DNA of 64,000 nucleotides from Rhodocyclaceae bacterium (GTDB lineage Bacteria; Pseudomonadota; Gammaproteobacteria; Burkholderiales; Rhodocyclaceae). Position numbers and translations under genes: made by a program. The notes beneath the pieces were generated by a model. The model was not told the DNA's origin. It saw nothing but the letters and a program-made list of their open reading frames with translations, and made no database searches. This document shows positions 19,913-29,600 of the stretch, piece after piece (positions within the stretch are counted from its first letter, which is position 1; each line of letters begins with the position of its first letter). The stretch is taken from contig JAOADW010000049.1 of NCBI GenBank assembly GCA_026417115.1, positions 44,857 through 108,856 on the forward strand. Reading direction: 5' to 3'.

Positions 19913-20290
19913 TCAATAGACCAGCGTCGCCCATGCCGGATCGAGCGTACGCTGCACGAAAACACCCGCCGCTGCCGGCCCCTGATATTCTGGTATCAAT
20001 CGCTCATCGGGCGACAAGAGCGATTTCATCGCCATCGCACATGCATAGAATTTGACGTCCAGATTCGCGGCTTGACGCATCAGCGCGTAGAGCGAAAGCT
20101 CGGAGTCCGGCCAAGGTTTGAGCTTTTCTGCCTCTCCTGCCACGAGCAAGCGGACAGTGGGCCCTGCAAAATGGATCTCGACCTCGGCGTCGAACGCCGC
20201 TGCGGCGGCTGCATGGACGAAGGGCGTCGCGCAGAGGGCAGGATGATCGCCGGTCGCGCGCCAAAGCAATATGGCCAATTTATTCTTCAT
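19913..20290 (-). CDS. DsrE-like sulfur-carrier family protein
   Basis: This 125-residue protein has the alpha/beta fold pattern of DsrE/DsrF-like proteins: a first strand KLAILLWRATGD, an alanine-rich helix AAAAAAFDAEVEIHF, then LKFYACAMAMKSL-like VKFYACAMAMKS. A cysteine occurs there (C-A-M) at the place where some DsrE proteins carry the persulfide cysteine, with another at LCATPF. Members of the family shuttle sulfur or simply bind ligands. It overlaps the upstream GcvH-like gene as ATGA, so the pair is translationally coupled. The partner suggests a carrier function, but the substrate is unknown. Confidence 0.75.
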   Translation of the reverse strand: MKNKLAILLWRATGDHPALCATPFVHAAAAAAFDAEVEIHFAGPTVRLLVAGEAEKLKPWPDSELSLYALMRQAANLDVKFYACAMAMKSLLSPDERLIPEYQGPAAAGVFVQRTLDPAWATLVY

Positions 20291-20724
20291 AGAGGTATCT
20301 CCGCATGAGGCGCATGGCGGAGGACATGAGCACGATAGGTGCTGGAATCGACGAGACGCGCCCGTTCGCCCTCCCAGTTCAAAGGGCGCCCTCTGACCAT
20401 CCAGGCCGCATAGGGATCACGATTGAGCGCACGGGGGTTCTCTTCCAAAAACTCGTTTCCTTGCTGCAGGCGAAAACTCACGGGAGCATGCACGGCGAGA
20501 ATCGTCTTTGCGCATTCGATTACGCCGAGACTTCTGCCCCGCATCACCTCCGCGCCACGAGGCTTTGCGGTAAATCCGATCACCTCGCCAGCGAGATGGA
20601 CGCCATAGGGCGTGGCGCCGATGATGACTTCCTCATTCTCCAAGGCAACCCACATGTCATATTCTGGATCGTAAAGCAGCCCTTCGGGAATAGGGCAAAA
20701 AAACGCATCTTCGTTGGTCGCCAT
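20287..20724 (-). CDS. GcvH-like lipoyl-carrier protein
   Basis: This 145-residue protein aligns with glycine-cleavage H protein. EYDMWVALENEEVIIGATPYG matches the start of the H fold (trimmed here to DMWVALENEEVIIGATP), and IECAKTILAVHAPVSF matches the lipoylation block with Lys73 at the lipoyl-lysine position. NPRALNRDPY replaces the usual second-half motif. Loop changes and the absence of gcvT/gcvP nearby argue against glycine cleavage. Lipoate-binding LbpA proteins of sHdr sulfur oxidation are a known alternative. I choose the ATG at 20724, 14 nt after the tRNA-Sec 3' end, rather than TTG at 20733; neither has a clear ribosome binding site. Confidence 0.75.
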   Translation of the reverse strand: MATNEDAFFCPIPEGLLYDPEYDMWVALENEEVIIGATPYGVHLAGEVIGFTAKPRGAEVMRGRSLGVIECAKTILAVHAPVSFRLQQGNEFLEENPRALNRDPYAAWMVRGRPLNWEGERARLVDSSTYRAHVLRHAPHAEIPL

Positions 20725-20738
20725 GTCTAACAAGCCCG

Positions 20739-20834
20739 TGGCGGAAGAGAGTAGGAGTCGAACCTACCCGGGACTGCATGGCAGCCCCTGCCGGTTTTGA
20801 AGACCGGCCATCCCACCGGGGAACGTTCTCTTCC
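20739..20834 (-). tRNA. selC: tRNA-Sec (selenocysteine, anticodon UCA)
   Basis: The 96-nt minus-strand RNA has the long 8-bp acceptor GGAAGAGA/TCTCTTCC, anticodon loop CTTCAAA giving UCA, a long variable arm (AGGGGCTGCCATGCAGTCCC) and the T arm GGTTCGACTCC. It has the encoded GCCA end and closely follows the E. coli selC layout. It is serylated, converted by SelA and delivered to UGA by SelB. Its 5' end is 2 nt after the selB stop codon and 3' end 14 nt before the GcvH-like ATG, so it is probably cut out of a polycistronic transcript. Confidence 0.98.
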
Positions 20835-20836
20835 TT

Positions 20837-22756
20837 TCATTGCGCAAGCCACTTTGCACCCGCACGCAGACGATGTTCGTCTTTGACGCGGCGAGTGTAG
20901 CCCATACGGTCGAAGAATTCGAGAATGTGTATCGCCACCTTGCGCCCGCCGCGACCATCGGCGAATATCTGGTCACGGAATTCCGCAGCCCGGATTGCCC
21001 CCTTCTCTTCACAGACCCTGGCGGCGATTTCAGCCAGCCTCGCGACGGCCTCGTTGAGAAAATAATGATCATGGGCCACGCAAAACAGGCGTCCCGCGCG
21101 CGCCATACGGCGGAAGAGCTGCCGCACGCGATCCTCCGGCAGGCCGCTCGCGCGCGCGACCTCCCGCACCCTCGGTGGGTTGAAAGGAACCGTCGCGAGA
21201 AGTGGTTTGAGCGTGGCGAAGAGCGCTTCATCTGCCGCGCTGATCTCAATGCTATGCTCGGGCAGATGAAGAAACGCTTGCGTCTGCGCGATGCGTCCCG
21301 CAGCCAACAATTGCTCGACGAGCTGCACAAACGCGCTTAGCGACAGGGAGGGCGCACACATGCGCTTGAGCCGCTCGCGGGTTACGCCGAGGCTGTCGGG
21401 TGAGCGTGCGTGCTCGGCGCGCAGCGCCTCACAAAGATCATCTGCCCATTGCCACCACTTATGTGCGTCAAAGGCAATACACGCCTCACTGCCCTCACAG
21501 ACCCAAAGCCCTGCCCTTTTGGCCATGTCGAGAAGCCGCTGACGTGGGACGTTCCAAGACAGGGCAAGCGCCGAGAGATCGACGCCCGCCGAGGAAGTCA
21601 ATGCGCCATGGCGCAAGCTTTCCATCAAATCACCCGTAGCGAGCTGCGCCAATCTGGACAGATGCGCCGGCGACCGCTTGCGCCGCCTCGGTGGAAACAC
21701 CTCGAGAACACGGCCGCCCGCCAGCGTGGATTGGGCGCTCGCATCGCGCAGCACGAAACGGTCGCCATAAAGCGCATGCGTCGGCCGATCGAGCAAGATT
21801 TCGACGAATGCCGACTCGCCTTCCGCGAGAGCATCCTCGCGATCGAGCAAGGCCACACGTCCCGTGATGTCGGCCGTTCCCAAATGGACATGCACGGCTT
21901 GCAGGTGCCTCAGCGGCTTCGCCTCCTTCGCAGGGGTGATCTCGGCGTGAAAACGGTCTAGCACATGCGCAAGCATCGGCGTCACCAGCCACATGCCGCG
22001 CTCGATCTCATGCTTTTCGACGCCTGCCAGCGCCAAGGCGATGCGTTCTCCTGCTCGCCCTTCCTCAGCAGGACGATCCTGCGCGCGCAGGCTCTTGATG
22101 CGCGTCGTCGTCTGGCTGGGCAAGAGAGCCACCACTTCCCCCGCTCTGATCATCCCGGCGTGCGCGGTGCCGGTCACGACCGTCCCCGTCCCCATGAGCG
22201 TAAAGACGCGGTCGATGGCGAGGCGGAATCCTCCTTCCAAGGAACGCGGCGACAACTGTTGCGCTTCTGCGACGAGATGTGCGCGGAGCTCGGCGATGCC
22301 TTCGCCCGTTTTGCTCGAGGTGCGAAAAATCGGCGCCGCCTCCCAGGGCGTGCGCACAAGCGCCATGCGCACCTCTTGTTCCGCCTCCTCGATACGCCCT
22401 CGCTCGACGGCGTCGCACTTGGTGAGCGCCACGGCGCCACGCGCAAGTCCCAACAGACGCAAAAGCTCGAGGTGCTCCCGTGTCTGGGGCATCACACCGT
22501 CATCGGCGGCGACGACCAAAAGCACGAAATCGATTCCCGTGGCGCCTGCGAGCATGTTATGCACGAGGCGCTCATGCCCTGGGACATCGACAAAGCCCAG
22601 CACCTGGCCATTCGTGGTTTCCACATAGGCATAGCCGAGATCGAGCGTCATTCCACGCGCTTTTTCCTCCGGCAGTCGGTCGCAGTCGACGCCGGTGAGC
22701 GCTTTCACCAGGGTCGTTTTGCCGTGATCGATGTGACCTGCCGTGCCGATGATCAT
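20837..22756 (-). CDS. selB: Selenocysteine-specific translation elongation factor
   Basis: SelB is the GTPase that delivers Sec-tRNA to UGA codons followed by a SECIS hairpin. The 639-residue protein has the G1 motif AGHIDHGKTTL, the switch RGMTLDLGYAYVE, G3 DVPGHE and G4 TKCD. EF-Tu-like domains II-III come next. Four winged helices, including PRVREVARASGLPEDRVRQLFR, form the SECIS-binding C-terminus. The start overlaps the selA stop (ATGA). The gene's own stop is UGA, 2 nt before selC, which is noteworthy in a Sec-decoding cell. Confidence 0.97.
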   Translation of the reverse strand: MIIGTAGHIDHGKTTLVKALTGVDCDRLPEEKARGMTLDLGYAYVETTNGQVLGFVDVPGHERLVHNMLAGATGIDFVLLVVAADDGVMPQTREHLELLRLLGLARGAVALTKCDAVERGRIEEAEQEVRMALVRTPWEAAPIFRTSSKTGEGIAELRAHLVAEAQQLSPRSLEGGFRLAIDRVFTLMGTGTVVTGTAHAGMIRAGEVVALLPSQTTTRIKSLRAQDRPAEEGRAGERIALALAGVEKHEIERGMWLVTPMLAHVLDRFHAEITPAKEAKPLRHLQAVHVHLGTADITGRVALLDREDALAEGESAFVEILLDRPTHALYGDRFVLRDASAQSTLAGGRVLEVFPPRRRKRSPAHLSRLAQLATGDLMESLRHGALTSSAGVDLSALALSWNVPRQRLLDMAKRAGLWVCEGSEACIAFDAHKWWQWADDLCEALRAEHARSPDSLGVTRERLKRMCAPSLSLSAFVQLVEQLLAAGRIAQTQAFLHLPEHSIEISAADEALFATLKPLLATVPFNPPRVREVARASGLPEDRVRQLFRRMARAGRLFCVAHDHYFLNEAVARLAEIAARVCEEKGAIRAAEFRDQIFADGRGGRKVAIHILEFFDRMGYTRRVKDEHRLRAGAKWLAQ

Positions 22757-24141
22757 GACAAGGTACGCAAATTGGCGAGAAACGGCGCTTCATCGCGCTC
22801 TTCGAGACAGCGTAAATCCCAAAGCATCGTCTGCGCTTCGATCCTGCCGATGACCGGCGTCGGCAACGCATGCAACGCCTTTTCGAGGCGCAAGAGCGGC
22901 GCCCGCGCCTTGCCCGTGGGGCGTATCGCCAAACCAGCCGAGGGCAAGCGTTCGATGGGCAGCGCCCCGGACCCGATCTGAGAGAAAAGCGATGTCACCT
23001 CTATGGTCACCGGCCATGCCGCGAGCGCCGCACGCACGAAAGGCAGCAAATGCCGCGCGCGGCCTTCGATTTCGCCTTGCGTTCGGACGAGCAAGCGCAA
23101 CGTCGTCAAGCGATCTGCGAGGCGGTCGGGGTTCTGATACAGGCGCAAGACGGCCTCCAATGCCGCAAGCGTGAGCTTCCCCACGCGCAAGGCCCGCTTG
23201 AGGGGGTTTTTCTTGATCTTCGCGATCAGTTCGCGTCTGCCGACGAGCAATCCCGCTTGCGGGCCGCCGAGGAGCTTGTCGGCCGAAAAGCTGACGAGAT
23301 CCGCACCCGCGCTCAAGGATTCCTGCGGCGTCGGCTCATGTGCAAGCCCCCATGGCTCCAAATCGACGAGCGTCCCCGAGCCGAGATCGACCACGAAGGG
23401 AATCCCCTTTTCATGCGCAAGTTCAGCGAGTTCGCGTTCCGGCACCGCGTGCGTGAAGCCCACGATCGCGTAGTTGCTGGTATGCACCTTCATGATCAGG
23501 GCGGTCTTCGCACCGATCGCCGCCGCAAAGTCGTGCCGGTGCGTCCGGTTGGTCGTGCCGACTTCGACGAGCTTGGCGCCCGCACGGCGCATGATCTCGG
23601 GAATGCGAAAAGAGCCCCCGATCTCGACGAGCTCGCCGCGAGAAACCACCACTTCCTTTCTCTGCGCCAGGGTGTTGAGCAACAAAAACACCGCGGCCGC
23701 GTTGTTGTTGACGACGGTCGCTGCCTCGGCGCCCGTGATCCCAACGAGCAGGTCTTCGATGATGTCATCGCGATCGCCGCGCATCCCTCGCGCAAGATCA
23801 TATTCGAGCGCGCAAGGCTGGCGGGCTGCCGTCGTCAAAGCGACTATCGCTTCTTCCGGCAACGGCGCGCGGCCCAGATTGGTGTGCAACACCGTGCCCG
23901 TTAGATTGAAGACGGGCCTAAGCCTTGGGCTCGTCGCGGCAACCACCTTCTCTTCGATTTTTCCCCACAGCGCCGCCTCTTCGAGGACCGGCGCGCCCGC
24001 CCGAATCATCGCTCGTGCTTCGGCGAGCGCCTGGCGCACGCAATCGGCGATCACGGCACGCCCATGCGCCGCGATCCAGGCAGCGGCGCGTGGATCGGAA
24101 AGCAAACGGTCAACCGCAGGAATGCGAGCAAGCGGATTCAT
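22753..24141 (-). CDS. selA: L-seryl-tRNA(Sec) selenium transferase
   Basis: SelA is a PLP enzyme that converts Ser-tRNA(Sec) to Sec-tRNA(Sec) using selenophosphate. The 462-residue protein has the N-terminal tRNA-binding domain (IPAVDRLLSDPRA) and the conserved VFNLTGTVLHTNLGRAPL. The PLP lysine is in SFSADKLLGGPQAG. It lies 39 nt downstream of fdhE and overlaps selB by four bases. The selenophosphate synthetase gene selD is not in the window and must be elsewhere for this system to work. Confidence 0.97.
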   Translation of the reverse strand: MNPLARIPAVDRLLSDPRAAAWIAAHGRAVIADCVRQALAEARAMIRAGAPVLEEAALWGKIEEKVVAATSPRLRPVFNLTGTVLHTNLGRAPLPEEAIVALTTAARQPCALEYDLARGMRGDRDDIIEDLLVGITGAEAATVVNNNAAAVFLLLNTLAQRKEVVVSRGELVEIGGSFRIPEIMRRAGAKLVEVGTTNRTHRHDFAAAIGAKTALIMKVHTSNYAIVGFTHAVPERELAELAHEKGIPFVVDLGSGTLVDLEPWGLAHEPTPQESLSAGADLVSFSADKLLGGPQAGLLVGRRELIAKIKKNPLKRALRVGKLTLAALEAVLRLYQNPDRLADRLTTLRLLVRTQGEIEGRARHLLPFVRAALAAWPVTIEVTSLFSQIGSGALPIERLPSAGLAIRPTGKARAPLLRLEKALHALPTPVIGRIEAQTMLWDLRCLEERDEAPFLANLRTLS

Positions 24142-24180
24142 GGTTTCACCCGCACGGGGCAGAAACGAAGACGCAGCATT

Positions 24181-25095
24181 CTATGCGTTACCCGGTATGT
24201 AGAGCAGATTTGGGCCGATACGGCCGTAGCCCTCCTGATCCATCAACAAGTCGAGCGTGAGCGTCGCCAAATCGTCGGCCACCGGATCCCCACCGCTTTT
24301 TTCCAGATTTATGACCTTCAAATATCCTTTACAGGCATCGCAGGCTTCCGCGCGCACATCATCGCGACGACAGCCTGCTTCATCCTCGAGAAAACGGTAG
24401 CTGACGTGCTCTTCGCTCCCACAACTGACACACTTGGCGCGCACGAAATGCCATTCGCAATTGCATAAGGGGCAATGCAAATAGCGTAGGTTGGCGAAGT
24501 CAGCGACGCTCTTGAGGACAGCCGCTACGGGCAAGAATCCACAACAAGGACAGACGCTGCCTACATCGAGAGGGGTGATAGCCGTAATGGCGAGGCTTTG
24601 CGCCATGCTCGTCCAATAGACCTCCAAGGCAGAAGCAATGATAGGCTGCAGCAGCGCATCCTCGCCCCCCAAGTCGGTATGCAAGACTCGCTCAGCGATC
24701 GCTTCGAGCCTGTCTGCGTTCGTTCCGAGAGGCACCAGGGCTTCTCGCAAAGCCTGTGGTGCAATGGGCATGAGATTCTCCGCCAAACAGCGGAAGATGG
24801 CCCGCCAAAGAGGATCTCTCGGCAAAGATTGCGCGAGGAGGGGCGGCATGCGATATTCCTTTGACCGTGCGAGTTGCGCCGACGAAGGCAACGTAGGCGC
24901 AGGGGCTTTTTGCAAACACCGCTGCTGCGCGTCTGCAAGAGCGCCGAGGAAAGTGAGCCAATCCCCAAGCGCATGACCTTGCGCGAGCTCGTAAAGACGC
25001 GCCGCACGGCGCGTAAAGACATCTGTCGGAGCGATCAGGATCTTTGGTGCGGCTCCGCTCGCAGGGACTTCACCAGCCGACATCGAAAAATTCAT
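24181..25095 (-). CDS. fdhE: Formate dehydrogenase accessory protein FdhE
   Basis: FdhE is a cytoplasmic maturation factor for Tat-exported formate dehydrogenases and binds iron through rubredoxin-like cysteines. Here the cysteine pairs CPCCGFLP, CPLCNCEW, CVSCGSEE and CDACKGYLK are present in the C-terminal half. The usual FDH-maturation sequence length of about 305 fits. The track's start (25122) falls inside a terminator hairpin, so I use the ATG at 25095 (MNFSMSAG); ATG 25083 is also possible. It is separated from fdnI by that terminator but likely receives some read-through, and it heads the fdhE-selA-selB-selC run. Confidence 0.9.
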   Translation of the reverse strand: MNFSMSAGEVPASGAAPKILIAPTDVFTRRAARLYELAQGHALGDWLTFLGALADAQQRCLQKAPAPTLPSSAQLARSKEYRMPPLLAQSLPRDPLWRAIFRCLAENLMPIAPQALREALVPLGTNADRLEAIAERVLHTDLGGEDALLQPIIASALEVYWTSMAQSLAITAITPLDVGSVCPCCGFLPVAAVLKSVADFANLRYLHCPLCNCEWHFVRAKCVSCGSEEHVSYRFLEDEAGCRRDDVRAEACDACKGYLKVINLEKSGGDPVADDLATLTLDLLMDQEGYGRIGPNLLYIPGNA

Positions 25096-25098
25096 CTC

Positions 25099-25134
25099 AA
25101 AAAAAGAAAAAAGCGGGTGCACCCATGCACCCGC
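25099..25134 (-). terminator. Rho-independent terminator between fdnI and fdhE
   Basis: On the minus strand GCGGGTGCA pairs perfectly with TGCACCCGC around a TGGG loop, followed by TTTTTTCTTTTTTT. This is a textbook intrinsic terminator. It lies 13 nt after the fdnI stop and ends just before the fdhE start, so it should separate high expression of the enzyme from lower expression of fdhE-selAB-selC. Confidence 0.88.
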
Positions 25135-25147
25135 AACAGGAGGACGA

Positions 25148-25771
25148 TCACGATTTGCCTGTCATTTCTCGATACCATGCGCGGTGGTGCTGTTTGGCCC
25201 ACGCACGCGTCACTGTGCCATACCACATGGCGCGTATCGTTCCCTTGACCCAGATCGCCGCATAAACATGCACGAAGATGAGGCCGATCATTACGGCCGC
25301 AGTCGCGGCATGGATCACGACCGCAAGGCGCACGAGCAAAATCGGGAATTCGAAGTACGCACGCCACATCACGATGCCAGAAAGCGTCAGCAATAGCATG
25401 CAAATGGCAAGTAGCCAAAACAAAAGTTTCTGACCACCATTGTATTTGCCCTGCTCCGGCATGTCGTGATCATTGCCCTCGACCATCTCTCCAATGCGCC
25501 GCAACCACTTCTTGTCCACCTCTGTGATGCGATTGAGGTCTTTGAAGCGCAGGAATAAGGCCAAGAACGACACCGCCATAAGCACGCCGATGAACGGGTG
25601 CAGAATGCGCGCCCATACGGGCCCGCCAAAGAGCTGAGTGAGCGGCCAGTAGGCCGGGTGAAAGAAGGCGAGCCCTGACAGCGCCAGTAGGATGAAGCAG
25701 ATGCCGACGACCCAGTGATTGGCGCGTTCTGCCGGAGTATAACGAACAAGGTCCTTCGGATCGCGAATCAT
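25148..25771 (-). CDS. fdnI: Formate dehydrogenase cytochrome b556 (gamma) subunit
   Basis: The 207-residue integral membrane subunit passes electrons from FdnH to the quinone pool. Four transmembrane segments are evident. The haem-ligand histidines of the E. coli FdnI pattern are present: His19 (ERANHWV), His58 (ARILHPF), one in VIHAATAA and one in IFVHVYAAI. The start overlaps the fdnH stop by four bases. A strong terminator follows 13 nt later. The type is the nitrate-respiration or aerobic Fdn/Fdo class; I cannot tell which electron acceptor is used. Confidence 0.96.
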   Translation of the reverse strand: MIRDPKDLVRYTPAERANHWVVGICFILLALSGLAFFHPAYWPLTQLFGGPVWARILHPFIGVLMAVSFLALFLRFKDLNRITEVDKKWLRRIGEMVEGNDHDMPEQGKYNGGQKLLFWLLAICMLLLTLSGIVMWRAYFEFPILLVRLAVVIHAATAAVMIGLIFVHVYAAIWVKGTIRAMWYGTVTRAWAKQHHRAWYREMTGKS

Positions 25772-26655
25772 GTGCTCTCCTCCTTTTCGAGCTCATCTTC
25801 GAGCTTTTTGCTCACTTCATTGGGGCCTTTGATGACATAGTGGAACAAGCTGCCCAGCGCTACGGCCGCCATGGCGACCGTGGCGAGTGGCTTGGCGAAG
25901 CCTTTCCACAGCGAAACCAAAGGACTGATCGAGGGATCCGGGGGTAACCCGCTATAGAGCTCAGGGCGGTCAGCATGGTGCAAGACATACATGACATGTG
26001 TGCCACCGACGCCTGGCGGATCGTAGAGTCCCGCTTTTTCGAAACCGCGCATTTTGAGATCCTTGATGCGCTTGTCGGCATAGTCCTTCATTTGTTCCTT
26101 GGAGCCGAATTGCAGGGCGCCTGTCGGGCAAGATTTGACACAGGCGGGCGCCTGGCCAACCGCTACCCGATCGGAACACAGCGTGCACTTATAGGCTTTG
26201 CCGTCTTCCTTGGCGATGCGCGGGATATTGAAGGGACAGCCCGTGATGCAGTAGCCACATCCGATGCAATTTTCTTGCTGGAAGTCGACAATGCCATTTG
26301 CATATTGAATGATGGCCCCTGGCGACGGACAAGCCTTCAGACACCCTGGATCTGCACAGTGCATGCAGCCGTCTTTACGAATCAGCCATTGCAGGCGCCC
26401 TCCCTCCTCGACTTCGGCGAATCGCATCACCGTCCAAGACTTGGCGCTGAGATCCACGGGGTTGTCATAGACGCCGACACAGTTTCCTACTTCATCTCGG
26501 ATGTCGTTCCATTCCATGCAAGCCACCTGGCAGGCCTTACAGCCGATGCAGGCAGACACGTCGATCAATTTCGCGACCTCGGTCGTCTGCCTGAGGGCGG
26601 GTGCAGGCGTCGTCGTCGCCGAGCGGCGGGTGATATCCAAGCTTTGCAGTGCCAT
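25768..26655 (-). CDS. fdnH: Formate dehydrogenase iron-sulfur (beta) subunit
   Basis: This 295-residue protein transfers electrons from FdnG to FdnI. It has four 4Fe-4S clusters of ferredoxin type ([50 protein letters not shown]) and a C-terminal transmembrane anchor ([18 protein letters not shown]). It has no signal peptide, so it is co-exported with FdnG by Tat. It starts 11 nt after fdnG, with a gap consistent with co-translation, and overlaps fdnI. Confidence 0.96.
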   Translation of the reverse strand: MALQSLDITRRSATTTPAPALRQTTEVAKLIDVSACIGCKACQVACMEWNDIRDEVGNCVGVYDNPVDLSAKSWTVMRFAEVEEGGRLQWLIRKDGCMHCADPGCLKACPSPGAIIQYANGIVDFQQENCIGCGYCITGCPFNIPRIAKEDGKAYKCTLCSDRVAVGQAPACVKSCPTGALQFGSKEQMKDYADKRIKDLKMRGFEKAGLYDPPGVGGTHVMYVLHHADRPELYSGLPPDPSISPLVSLWKGFAKPLATVAMAAVALGSLFHYVIKGPNEVSKKLEDELEKEEST

Positions 26656-26666
26656 GACGAGACTCC

Positions 26667-29600
26667 TTACGCCTTCTCGATGTTGACCAGGAATGCCTTG
26701 AATTCCGGTGTATGCGAATTCGCATCACCGACATAAGGCGTTAGCGTATTGACGATGTAGCCCGGTTTGACCACGCCTTTGAATCCCCAGTGCGTGGGCA
26801 GCCCTATCACATGCACTTTCTTCCCTCCGACATCGAGAGGGCGAATACGCTTGGTAACCACCGCAACGGCCTTGATTTGGCCGCGCATGCTACGAATCTT
26901 GACGCGGTCCCCATTCTTGATTCCTTTCTCCTTGGCCAAGACCTCGTCGATTTCGACGAACTGCTCTGGCTGTACCACGGCATTCGCGCGCGCATGCTTG
27001 GTCCAGTAATGGAAATGCTCGACCAAGCGATAGGTGGTGGCGACATAGGGAAAGTCCTTGGCCGTGCCAAAGACCTCCATGTCGCCCTTATACACCCGCG
27101 CGGCGGGGTTGCTCTTGGCCAGCGGGTTGTTGGGATGGAAGGGATTGGCGTCAAGTGGGGTTTCAAACGGCTCGTAGTGCTCTGGGAAAGGTCCATCGAC
27201 CATCGCTGGCGCAAAAAGCCGTGCCACACCTTCGGGGTTCATGATGAACGGCCCTACCCCTTCCTCGGGTGCAGCGTCCGGACGCATGTCGGGAACATCA
27301 TTGCCGCCCCATCTGCCTCCCGACCAGCGAATCACGGCCCGACTGGGATCCCAGGGCTTGCCGCTTGGATCGCAGCTTGCGCGGTTGTAGATGATGCGGC
27401 GATTGGCTGGCCACGCAAAGCCCCAATTCGGCGTCTGCCCCAAGCCGGAGGGATCCGAGTTGTCGCGCCGTGCGGTCAGATTCCCTGCCTGCGGCCAACA
27501 TCCCGCATAGATCCAGTTCCCACACGCCGTCGTACCATCGTCGCGTAGTACCGCGAAATTGGGCAGTTGTTCGCCGGCCTTGACCAACACCTTGGTAGGA
27601 TCCTTCGGATCGGTCAAGTCCGCGAGCGCCTTGCCGTTGATTTCCATCAGAAGCTCTTCGGGCGAAGGTTTGTGAGGTATCCGATAGGGCCAGGTAATGC
27701 CCATCAGCGCCTCTGGGAATACCCCGCCTTCCTTGGCATACATCGCCTTGAGCTTCAGATAGAGCGCAGCGATGATCTCGATATCGCTCTTAGCCTCGCC
27801 AGGAGGGTCAGCCGCTTTCCAATGCCATTGGATCACACGTCCCGAATTGGTGAATGATCCCGATTCCTCGGCAAACAAGGCACAAGGCAAGCGGAAGACT
27901 TCCGTCTGAATCTTTGCCGGATCGACTTCGTTATACTCGCCATGCGGCTTCCAAAACTCGGAAGTATCGGTGGCAAGCGGGTCGATGATGACCAGATATT
28001 TGAGCTTGGCGAGCGCATCTGCCACCTTGCGCTTGTTCGGGATTGATGCCAAAGGATTATATCCTTGACATACGAAGCCGGTCATCTTTCCTTGATGCAT
28101 GCGCTCGAAAATGGCCATCGTGTCATAGGCGCCATCGATTTTCGGCAGCCAGTCGTAGCAAAAATCGTTCTCCGGCTTGGCGTGATCGCCATAGAACGCT
28201 TTTTGTAGGCTGGTAAACCACTTCGGGAAGTTCTGCGGGAAGTTCATCTGATTCGGCCGCAGAGCCTTCGGCGTGCGCTTCTCCAAATATGTTTTGCGGT
28301 CTATGTCAGCATCGGTTGGCGCCGAAAGATACCCGGGTAAAGTCGCACCGAAAAGGTTCATGTCGGTGATGCCCTGGACATTGGCGTGCCCCCGCAGCGC
28401 ATTGACGCCTCCACCGGCCATGCCGATATTGCCGAGCAAGAGCTGGATCATCGCCATCGTACGGATGATCTGAGAGCCCTTCGAGTGCTCTGTCCAGCCA
28501 AGCGCATACAAGATGGTCATGGTCTTGTCGGGTGCCGCGGTTTCAGCGATCCACTCACAGACCTTGAGAAACGCCTCCTTCGGAGTGCCACAGACCTGAG
28601 CCACCATCTCCGGCGTGTAGCGGGAGAAGTGCGTTTTCATCAGCTGAAAGACACAATGGGGATCACTCAAGGTTTCGTCGACTTTGACATAGCCGTCCTT
28701 GTCCAGCTGATAGCTCCAAGTCGTCCTGTCGTAGCTGCGCTTTTCCGGGTTGTAGCCAGAAAAAAGACCCTCCTCGAATTTGTAGTCGGGGTTAATCAAG
28801 AAACTCGCATTGGTGTAGTGCTTGACGTATTCATGATGAATCTTGTCGTGGGTGAGCAAATAATTGATCACCCCTCCCAGGAAGGCTATATCGCTTCCCG
28901 GTCGCAAGGGCGCATAGAAATCCGCCACAGCCGCCGAGCGGGTAAAGCGTGGGTCACAGACGACAAGCTTGGCCTTGCGTTCCTTCTTCGCCTCGACCAC
29001 CCATTTGAAGCCACAGGGGTGTGCCTCTGCGGCATTTCCTCCCATGACGATGATGAGATCGGCATTCTTGATGTCCACCCAGTGGTTGGTCATCGCACCG
29101 CGCCCAAATGTCGGGGCCAGACTGGTCACCGTGGGCGAGTGTCAGATGCGGGCCTGGGTTTCGAACGCAACGCAGCCGAGGGCGCGTAAGACCTTGTGGG
29201 TCAGATAGCCGGTCTCATTGCTCGCTGCCGACGACGCGAGAAATCCAAAGGTATTCCACCGATTGACGGTAATCCCTTTTTCGTTTTTCTCGATGAAGCT
29301 TGCGTCACGATCGGCCTTCATGTGCTTGGCAATGCGCTCGATTGCCTCCTCCCAGGAAATGCGTTTCCATTCCGCGCTTCCCGGCTCCCGTACCTGCGGA
29401 TACTTGAGCCGATTCGGGCTTTTGACCATGTCGAGCAATCCAGCGCCTTTCGGGCAGAGCGTTCCCCGATTGACCGGATTGTCCGGATCGCCTTCGATGT
29501 GGATGATGTCGGGTTTGGCGTTTTTCGCCTTGTCACCCACGGTGTAGATCAACACCCCGCAGCTTACCGAGCAATAGGGGCACATGTTGCGCGTTTCCGT

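Noticed and set aside
20287-20724. True glycine-cleavage H protein
   Set aside because: No gcvT or gcvP nearby, and the C-terminal half departs from GcvH; the lipoyl-lysine context only supports a GcvH-like carrier.
26667-29129. A separate 820-residue formate dehydrogenase gene starting downstream of 29142, or a nonsense mutation in fdnG
   Set aside because: The UGA is at the exact Sec site, both flanks are in one frame and match the family, a SECIS-like hairpin follows, and selA/selB/selC are next to it.
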